Of a DNA stretch of 64,000 nt, positions 10,781 through 19,000 are shown piece after piece. Numbering within the stretch: position 1 is the stretch's first letter; each line of letters opens with the position of its first letter. Position numbers and translations under genes: made by a program. The DNA is from Vibrio sp. 99-70-13A1 (GTDB taxonomy: Bacteria > Pseudomonadota > Gammaproteobacteria > Enterobacterales > Vibrionaceae). The notes under the pieces were generated by a model. The model made no database searches and was not told the origin of the DNA. It saw only the letters and a program-made list of their open reading frames with translations. The stretch lies in assembly GCF_013114625.1 (NCBI RefSeq), contig NZ_VTXD01000001.1, positions 310,001 to 374,000 on the forward strand, written 5' to 3'.

Positions 10781-10863
10781 CAGGTAACAAAGTATTAACA
10801 GCCCTTTAACTATAAGGGATCGCAGTTCTAAATAGCGCGCCATCGAAAATGATGAGTAATGTG

Positions 10864-10905
10864 AATGGGTGGGAAATGACACATAGATAAATCTTAAATG
10901 GGTGG
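10864..10905. promoter_or_regulatory. Candidate DctD upstream activating sequence
   Basis: Two identical 9-mers AATGGGTGG occur at 10864-10872 and 10897-10905, spaced 33 bp (about three helical turns), some 85-140 bp upstream of the sigma-54 promoter. Same-face repeats at this distance are what an NtrC-type activator needs. Assignment to DctD is inference. Confidence 0.4.
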
Positions 10906-10930
10906 AAGCCCACCAACATATAGTGAATAC

Positions 10931-10947
10931 ATGTGGTCAGACCAAGA
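10931..10947. promoter_or_regulatory. FadR-like palindrome upstream of the thioesterase gene
   Basis: The perfect 11-bp palindrome TGGTCAGACCA (10934-10944) matches the core of the FadR operator (consensus AACTGGTC-N-GACCTGTT); the outer bases match poorly. Other GntR-family regulators use the same TGGT...ACCA core. It lies about 24 bp upstream of a candidate -35 element of the thioesterase gene. Confidence 0.35.
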
Positions 10948-10967
10948 GGTATATCAGAGTTGATGTC

Positions 10968-10997
10968 TTGAAGTACTTTCAATTGTTACTGTAGAGT
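10968..10997 (+). promoter_or_regulatory. Candidate sigma-70 promoter of the thioesterase gene
   Basis: TTGAAG (10968-10973) and TAGAGT (10992-10997) are separated by 18 bp, about 50 bp before the chosen ATG. Both hexamers are moderate matches. Confidence 0.35.
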
Positions 10998-11049
10998 GCT
11001 GGCTTAATTGACATTCTTAGTCCTATTTCATTTCGAAGAGCCCAAGTTA

Positions 11050-11457
11050 ATGAGTAAGATCTACCATCACCCTGTACAAATTTACTATGAAGATACCGAT
11101 CACTCAGGCGTGGTTTACCACCCAAACTTTCTGAAATACTTCGAGCGAGCGCGCGAGCATGTATTGGGTAGCGATAAACTAGCGGAGTTATGGAATGAGC
11201 ACGGATTAGGCTTTGCGGTGTATAAAGCCAACATGACTTTCCAAGATGGGGTTGAGTTTGCAGAGATTTGCGATATAAGAACTTCTTTTGAACTTGATGG
11301 AAAATATAAGACTTTATGGCGACAGGAAGTTTGGCGTAAAGATGCGGTCAAGCCTGCAGTTATCGGAGACATTGAAATGGTTTGCCTAGATAAAGACAAA
11401 CAACTTCAGCCTGTTCCTGCTGAAGTATTAAAAGCGATGCTTGGAGAGACGAGCTAG
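11050..11457 (+). CDS. 4HBT-type hotdog thioesterase (YbgC/Orf6-like)
   Basis: Acyl-CoA or acyl-ACP thioesterase of the 4-hydroxybenzoyl-CoA thioesterase family. The start is the ATG at 11050 (MSKIYHHPVQIYY); an in-frame TTG at 11008 would add 14 residues with no family similarity. The product is 135 residues. The catalytic motif YYEDTDHSGVVYHPNFLKYFERARE, with its conserved Asp, is complete. From memory, a close relative called Orf6 sits in the PUFA synthase cluster of Photobacterium profundum. Its position here, next to pfaE and pfaA-D, suggests a role in releasing or editing PUFA chains, though YbgC-like housekeeping function remains possible. Confidence 0.85.
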   Translation: MSKIYHHPVQIYYEDTDHSGVVYHPNFLKYFERAREHVLGSDKLAELWNEHGLGFAVYKANMTFQDGVEFAEICDIRTSFELDGKYKTLWRQEVWRKDAVKPAVIGDIEMVCLDKDKQLQPVPAEVLKAMLGETS

Positions 11458-11480
11458 CTTTAGTCTCACCAGACTAGCTT
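11456..11480 (+). terminator. Weak hairpin after the thioesterase gene
   Basis: Stem TAGTCT/AGACTA with a CACC loop, extended by AGC/GCT across a two-base bulge, just past the stop codon. It is followed by TTAAAA and not by a T-run. A second stem (AGAGATGAGA 11484-11493 with TCTCATCTCT 11506-11515) overlaps the end of pfaE. Together they may separate the convergent transcripts. Confidence 0.35.
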
Positions 11481-12315
11481 AAAAGAGATGAGACGACGAA
11501 AAGACTCTCATCTCTATTTGCATTGGAAGCTTCACCCCACCAAGCGTAACGGCAAAACGATACTGATCATCCAATCTTCCTAAGCAACATTGCCAATTTG
11601 TAGAAACATCGCCTTGCTCAGCAGAATCCAAATCCAACCCAATCCCACTATATAGCCTGATTTCGCGATTCAACTTTTGCTTAGCATATGATGAGCCGAG
11701 TTCCGCTGATTCCTTGCTCAACAATATTTGCTTGGTCAAATTAGAGAAGTCGAACGAAAAACTTTTTAACGATGTGGCTAACCCTTTGCCTGTCGCTTTG
11801 ATGTATGACTCCTTCAAAGCCCATAAATCAAAGAAACGCTCTCTTTGCTTTTCTGTATTTAGTCCAAGTAAATCCGTGATCTCTTTATCTGAAAAGTAAT
11901 GCTTCATGATCGCATCAATGTTCGTCGACGTTCTCGCATGTTCGATATCAACACCCAATTGAACTGGCTCTCCTTCCCTTTGGAAAACCGCAACTAACAA
12001 ATGAGCTTTGCTATGGCTAATATTGAAATTCAGCCCTGTTTTTTTATGTTGTTCGGCAATCAAACTTGGCTTGCCTTTTTCGCCATATTCAAATCGCCAT
12101 TCTTCGGGCTGATAAAAACCGTAGTTTGATAAAACCGTCCGTAAATAATTACGCACATATAAAGCTTGAAGCTTAGATGTAGGCATTCGATACCGCTCAA
12201 CTTTCGCCACTTCATCTTCAGGTAGCCGCTTTTTTAAATAAGCAATAACGTCCGATTCATCATTCATTTCTTCGAGTGGGCACAACCATAAGTCAACAGT
12301 TTGAATGCTATTCAA
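11479..12315 (-). CDS. pfaE: PfaE, 4'-phosphopantetheinyl transferase for the PUFA synthase
   Basis: Sfp-type transferase that attaches phosphopantetheine from CoA to the ACP serines of PfaA. Signature motifs are present: LGVDIEHART (magnesium binding, about residue 120) and FFDLWALKESYIKATGKGL (about 160-180). The length of 278 residues fits the two-lobed Sfp type. The start appears to be TTG at 12315: an in-frame TGA lies a few codons upstream, no other start codon intervenes, and the next ATG (residue 17) would remove the first strand (VDLWLCPL). It faces away from pfaA across a shared leader. Recognition as PfaE rests on the family plus the adjacent five-ACP megasynthase. Confidence 0.9.
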   Translation of the reverse strand: MNSIQTVDLWLCPLEEMNDESDVIAYLKKRLPEDEVAKVERYRMPTSKLQALYVRNYLRTVLSNYGFYQPEEWRFEYGEKGKPSLIAEQHKKTGLNFNISHSKAHLLVAVFQREGEPVQLGVDIEHARTSTNIDAIMKHYFSDKEITDLLGLNTEKQRERFFDLWALKESYIKATGKGLATSLKSFSFDFSNLTKQILLSKESAELGSSYAKQKLNREIRLYSGIGLDLDSAEQGDVSTNWQCCLGRLDDQYRFAVTLGGVKLPMQIEMRVFSSSHLF

Positions 12316-13009
12316 GTCAAATTCTCATTTATAAAAAAACGCGAAAGGCGAACAAAACATCACCGGCCACCTTTTTATGTATATCAGCCAAAACAAAACG
12401 ATAAATACCATTTATATTTCAGACAAAAGTTAAGACTAGGGATCATAACAAATTTAAAATAAATATGTATTTTTCCTTATGGAACAGATCACTATTAAAG
12501 ATTGATTACAAAAACCTGACATAGATCTCACACACCTAAAAAATAGAGTATAAACACTAATTATCAAAGATAAACCATTATTAATCATATATTTAGTAAA
12601 ATAATAATCACAAAAATATATTTTTCGAGCTTTCCAACTGGTCTGAAGAGAATGTCATGAGCCTTGGGGGCATTGTAACCACTAGTCTCCTCGGGTAGCC
12701 TGCTCAACCATTAAACAAATTCACACGTTTTCTTTGCGGATACCGATTTGTCATTTAGTCAGACTTTGAACAGGATTTTAATGGACATCGCCTCAACATT
12801 TGAATGCCACCGTCGCGTATGAAACACCTCCCCTACTCTCGTAAGTCAACGCACTTCGAAAGCCTAATTTCTATCTGGTTGCCGCCACTCAGCAACCTGA
12901 ATTTTCAGCTGTGCTTCCCTAAATCTGTTTCAGATTTTCTTTCTATAGCTTTAAAAGCGCAGCCTCAAAACACGACATCACTTTCTGTGATTTCTAGTGG
13001 AGACTCATA
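12316..13009. other. Divergent pfaE-pfaA leader, very AT-rich
   Basis: This 694-bp region carries the promoters of pfaE (minus) and pfaABCD (plus). Bases about 12380-12630 are strikingly AT-rich, as in H-NS-bound leaders. Sites noted by eye: a CRP-like sequence at 12517-12532 (TGACA-TAGATC-TCACA; right arm perfect, left arm poor), a one-armed FadR-like site at 12636-12652, and a 68-codon upstream ORF (12804-13010). The pfaR/pfaF-type regulator gene found beside pfa in some bacteria is absent from this window. No convincing -35/-10 pair could be fixed. Confidence 0.5.
12636..12652. promoter_or_regulatory. One-armed FadR-like site upstream of pfaA
   Basis: AACTGGTCTGA (12636-12646) equals the first 11 bases of the FadR operator consensus exactly; the second arm (AGAGAA) is degenerate. 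It lies about 360 bp before the pfaA start. It could be a weak site or chance. Confidence 0.25.
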
Positions 13010-16000
13010 ATGAGCCAACCCGAGACAAATACCCCGGAATCAGTAGATGATTCTCGACTGAATAAACGCCTTAAAGATATGCCTGTCGCTATCGTTGGTA
13101 TGGCGAGCATGTTTGCAAACTCTCGTTACCTGAATAAATTTTGGGACCTTATCAGCGAAAAAATCGATGCGATTACTGAAGTGCCCGATACGCATTGGCG
13201 TCCAGAAGATTACTACGACTCAGATCGTACTACGCCAGACAAATCTTACTGTAAGCGCGGTGGTTTCATCCCTGAAGTGGACTTCAACCCAATGGAGTTC
13301 GGCCTTCCGCCAAATATCCTAGAACTGACGGATACGTCACAGCTGCTTTCTCTGATCGTAGCAAAAGAAGTTCTTGAAGATGCCAAGCTGCCTGAAGGCT
13401 ACGATCGCGATAAGATCGGTATCACGCTAGGTGTTGGCGGTGGTCAGAAGATCGCTCAAAGCCTGAATGCTCGTCTTCAATACCCTGTTTTGAAAAAAGT
13501 CTTCAAGAGCAGTGGCATCAACGACGAAGACAGCGAAATGCTGATCAAAAAATTCCAAGACCAGTACATCCACTGGGAAGAGAACTCATTCCCTGGTTCA
13601 TTGGGTAACGTAATTTCAGGTCGTATTGCTAACCGCTTTGACCTTGGTGGCATCAACTGTGTAGTAGACGCTGCTTGTGCAGGCTCTCTAGCTGCAATGC
13701 GCATGGCTCTTAGTGAGCTGGTTGAAGGCCGCAGTGAAATGATGATCACAGGTGGTGTGTGTACTGATAACTCGCCAACCATGTACATGAGCTTCTCTAA
13801 AACGCCTGCATTTACCACCAATGAAACCATTCAACCTTTCGACATCGACTCAAAAGGCATGATGATTGGTGAAGGTATCGGCATGGTTGCTCTTAAGCGT
13901 CTTGAAGATGCAGAGCGCGACGGCGACAGAATCTACTCAGTGATTAAAGGTGTCGGTTCTTCTTCGGATGGTAAGTTCAAGAGTATTTACGCCCCTCGCC
14001 CTGAAGGACAAGCAAAAGCACTAAAACGTGCTTACGATGATGCTGGTTTCGCACCGCACACACTTGGCCTTTTAGAAGCGCACGGCACAGGTACAGCTGC
14101 AGGTGATGTTGCTGAATTTGGCGGCTTAAACTCGGTATTTAGTGAGAACAACGAAGAGAAGCAACACATTGCGTTAGGCTCTGTGAAATCTCAAATTGGT
14201 CACACCAAATCAACCGCGGGTACTGCTGGCTTAATCAAAGCTGCATTAGCATTGCACCACAAAGTACTGCCGCCAACGATCAACGTATCGGCTCCGAATC
14301 CTAAGTTGGATATCGAGAACTCACCGTTCTACCTAAACACACAAACGCGTCCTTGGATGAAACGCGTCGACGGCACACCACGCCGTGCAGGTATCAGCTC
14401 ATTTGGTTTTGGTGGCACTAACTTCCACGTTGTATTAGAAGAGTACACGCCAGAGCACGCTCGCGGTGACAAATACCGTCAACGCCAAGTGCCGCAAACT
14501 CTGTTATTCAGCGCAGAATCTCATCAAGCACTGATCAATGAACTTAAACAGGTTTCAACTCAAGCTGCAGATGCAGCGTTCAAACTGGAAGCGCTTGCTG
14601 AGCAACACGCTCTGCGCGAAGTTGACGCTAAGCATGCTCGTATTGGTTTAGTCGTGACTGACCAAGCAGACCTTCAAGCGCAACTGACTCAAGCGGTTTC
14701 AATGCTTGAGAGCCAAACAAAAGCACATTGGCAGATGCCAAACGGTACTAGCTACCGTGAGTCGGCACTGATTGCTGAAAACGGCGCAGGTAAAGTGGCA
14801 GCGTTATTTGCTGGTCAAGGTTCACAATACCTGAACATGGGTCGCGAGCTTGCTTGTCATTACCCTGAAATGCGTCAACAGCTTGCTCAAGCGGATCAAG
14901 TATTTGGTCAGCACAAGAAAACGGCTCTGTCACAAATTCTGTTCCCAATTCCAACCTTCACACCAGAAGCAACCAAAGCTCAAGAAGCTGTGTTAACCAA
15001 CACGGCCAATGCGCAGAGTGCGATTGGTACTGTGTCTATGGGTCAGTTCGACATCATGACTCAAGCTGGCTTCAAAGCAGACATGGTCGCAGGTCATAGC
15101 TTTGGTGAACTAAGTGCACTATGTGCATCGGGTGTTATCTCGCAAGACGATTACTACCAATTAGCTTTCGCTCGTGGCGATGCGATGGCAGCAACACCTG
15201 AACAAGGTGACAGCGGTACTATGTTTGCGGTCATCTTAGACGCAGACAAACTTCCAGCCATTGAAAGCTGCATCAGCCAATTTGAAGGCGTGAGTATTGC
15301 TAACTACAACGCTCCGACTCAACTGGTTATTGCAGGTCCAACTGCGACGGTTCAACAAGCAGCACAAGCGCTAACTGAACAAGGCTTCAAAGCGATTGCT
15401 CTGCCAGTGTCTGGTGCTTTCCACACACCGCTTGTTGCTCACGCTCAAAAACCATTTGCTGCTGCAATTGATAAAGCTGCATTCAGCGCTCCAACGCTGC
15501 CGCTTTACTCAAATGCAACGGGCAAACTGCACAGCAAAGACGCTAAAGCAATCAAGAAAGCGTTCAAGCAACACATGCTGAAATCGGTTCGTTTCAGCGA
15601 GCAAATTGAAGCGATGTATGAAGCCGGTGCACGCGTATTCGTAGAGTTCGGTCCGAAAAACATTCTTCAAAAGCTGGTTGAGAAAACATTGGCTGATAAG
15701 AACGAAGAGCTTTACGCAATCAGCATCAACCCAAGCCCTAAAGGCGACAGTGACCAACAGCTTCGCTTAGCTGCGGTTCAACTGTGCGTGGCTGGTGTTT
15801 CATTAGACAACATTGACCCTTACCAAGCTGACATTGCTGAACCTGCAAAGGCATCACCAATGAACATCAAGCTGAATGCAACCAACTACATCAGCCCTGC
15901 TACTCGTAAGAAAATGGATCAATCATTGGCTTCGGGCAACGTCACCGAAAAGACTGAGATTGTTGAAGTGAAAGTTGAAGTCGAGAAAATCGTGGAAAAA

Positions 16001-19000
16001 GAAGTGATCAAAACAGAAATCGTTGAAGTACCTGTTGCTGCTCCTCAAGCTTCAAATGTACAACAGTCAGTTGCTCCAGCACTAAGTGCACAAGTAGCTC
16101 AGCAACCTCAAGTGGCGCAAGCTGCACCAGCGACTATTCAACCAGCAGCTCACGTAACGGTTGATGAATCTTCACTGCAATCGTTCTTCAATGCTCAACA
16201 ACAAGCAGCAGAAGTACATCAGCAGTTCCTTGCGATTCCTCAGCAATACGGTGACACGTTCAACACCCTAATGTCTGAGCAAGCGAAAATGGCAACGGCA
16301 GGCGTAGCAATTCCTGAGAACCTGCAACGTTCTATGGAGATGTTCCACCAGCACCAAGCTGAAACGCTAAAAGCTCACGCTCATTACCTAGAAATGCAAG
16401 CGCACAGCAACAGCTCTGCACTTAATATGCTGACGCAAGGTTCAGCACAAACGGCACAACCAATCTTCGTTGCGCCAGTAAATACTCAGCCAGCGATTCA
16501 AGCTCCAGCTACTCAAACTACTCCAGCAGCTATCGTTCAACAGTCTGTAGCTCAAGTACAAGCAGCACCTGCTCAAAATGTGGTAGCTCAGAAAGCTCCA
16601 GTACAGAAAGCCGTTCCTGCACCACAAGTAGCAGCTCAAGCAGCAGCGCCTGTTGCAGCCCAACCTGTACCAGTTAAAGCACAACCAGCTCCTGTGGCTG
16701 CACCAGTAGCAGTACAAACAGCCGATGCTGAAAAAGTGATGCTAGAAGTGGTCGCTGAGAAAACGGGTTACCCAACGGAAATGCTTGATCTAGAAATGGA
16801 CATGGAAGCAGACCTAGGTATCGACTCAATCAAGCGCGTAGAGATCCTTGGTACCGTTCAAGACGAAATGCCAAACCTACCAGAGCTGAACCCTGAAGAT
16901 TTAGCTGAGTGCCGTACTCTTGGTGAAATCGTTACTTACATGAACAGCAAGATGCCTTCTGGAGTTTCAACTAATGAAGCAGCACCAGTTCAAGCAGCTG
17001 CTGTAGTTAATGGTCTTGATGCAAAAGTCGTTCAACAAACCATGCTAGAAGTGGTTGCTGAGAAGACAGGTTACCCAACGGAAATGCTTGATCTAGAAAT
17101 GGATATGGAAGCAGACCTTGGTATCGATTCAATCAAGCGTGTTGAGATTCTTGGTACGGTTCAAGATGAACTGCCTACTCTTCCAGAGCTAAACCCTGAA
17201 GACTTAGCTGAGTGTCGTACTCTGGGTGAAATTGTTGACTACATGAACAGTAAACTTCCGGCTTCTGCACCAGTTGCAGCACAAACGGAAGTAGTGGCTC
17301 CAGCAGCAGCTAACAACGGACTAGATGCTGCTGTCGTTCAAAAAACCATGCTAGAAGTGGTAGCAGAGAAGACGGGCTACCCGACTGAAATGCTAGACCT
17401 AGCAATGGACATGGAAGCTGACCTTGGTATCGACTCAATCAAACGTGTTGAAATTCTAGGTACGGTTCAAGACGAGCTACCGACTCTTCCAGAACTAAAC
17501 CCTGAAGATCTCGCTGAGTGTCGTACTCTAGGTGAAATTGTTGACTACATGAACAGTAAGCTTCCAGCTTCTGCTCCAGTAGCTGCTCAAATATCTGCAC
17601 CAGTGCAAGCAGTATCAAACGGTTTAAACGCAGAACAAGTTCAAAGCACAATGTTGAGCGTAGTAGCGGATAAAACGGGCTACCCAACAGAAATGCTAGA
17701 CCTAGCAATGGACATGGAAGCAGACCTTGGCATCGACTCAATCAAACGTGTTGAGATCCTTGGTACGGTTCAAGACCAGCTACCAACATTGCCAGAGCTG
17801 AATCCTGAAGACCTAGCTGAGTGTCGTACTCTGGGCGAAATCGTTGACTACATGAACAGCAAACTAGGCGCTAATGAAGCTCCTAACGCAGCAACTGCGA
17901 CAGTAGCAGCTACAGCCGCTGCAGAAAGCATAAGCAACGACCTAAACCCTGCTCACGTTCAATCAACAATGATGGAAGTGGTTGCCGACAAAACAGGTTA
18001 CCCAGCAGAAATGCTCGACCTAGCGATGGACATGGAAGCAGACCTTGGTATCGACTCTATCAAACGCGTTGAAATTCTAGGTACGGTTCAAGACCAGCTA
18101 CCAACACTGCCAGAGCTAAACCCTGAAGACTTAGCTGAGTGTCGTACTCTTGGTGAAATCGTTACCTACATGCAAAGCAAGCTATCCGCGGCTGCACCCG
18201 TAGCGACTCCAAAAGCTGATTCAGTAACGCCTATCGCAGAAACAGCGACAGCGGAACTTCCTCCACACAATGAGGTAGCGCTAAAAAAGCTACCAGCGGC
18301 AGATAAACTCGTCGATTGTTTCTCAAAAGACGCTTGTGTCGTGATCACAGATGATGGTCACAACGCCGGTGTTCTAGCAGAAAAGTTGACCGCTAACGGC
18401 ATTCAAGTTGCTGTAGTGCGTAGTGCTCTTTCTGCCGCGTCACCTTTAAACAGTGAAATCGCAAGCTACACACTCAACAGCGTCGATGATGCGGGTGTGA
18501 CTGCGGTGATTAACGACATCGAAGCAGACCTTAAAACGTCGAACAAAGTGATTGCTGGCTTCATTCACCTACAAGCTATCGTTGATGCTAAACAAAGCAA
18601 CGAGCAAGCGGTTAACTTGAATGCAGACTCAAGAGCTTCACTGACGACAGCGTTCTTATTCGCCAAGCACCTAAATGGCCAACTGAATGCCGTTTCTGGT
18701 CGTAGCGTGTTCTTCACACTAAGCCGTATCGATGGTGGCTTTGGTTACCTAGATGCTAAGCAATTAGCGAATGCAGAACTTAACCAAGCGGCGCTGTCTG
18801 GTCTAACTAAGACACTAAGCCATGAATGGTCAAACGTGTTCTGCCGTGCATTGGATGCTGACGCTTCTATTGATGCTCGTCACCTAGCTGAAGCTATCAC
18901 AGGCGAACTGTTCGATATCGATACCAACACGGTTGAAATCGGCCTTAGCCATGCAGAAAACGGTGAATCTGGTCGTGCAACATTGATTGCTACAACACCA

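Noticed and set aside
12380..12630. AT-rich pfa leader as a mobile element end or integration site
   Set aside because: No terminal inverted repeats, integrase or tRNA gene nearby; AT-richness alone is better explained as a silencer-bound promoter region.
16442..16717. 91-codon minus-strand frame rich in Trp, Cys and Ser opposite pfaA
   Set aside because: It is the mirror of the Ala/Gln/Pro linker and has no ribosome binding site; its odd composition follows from the linker codons.
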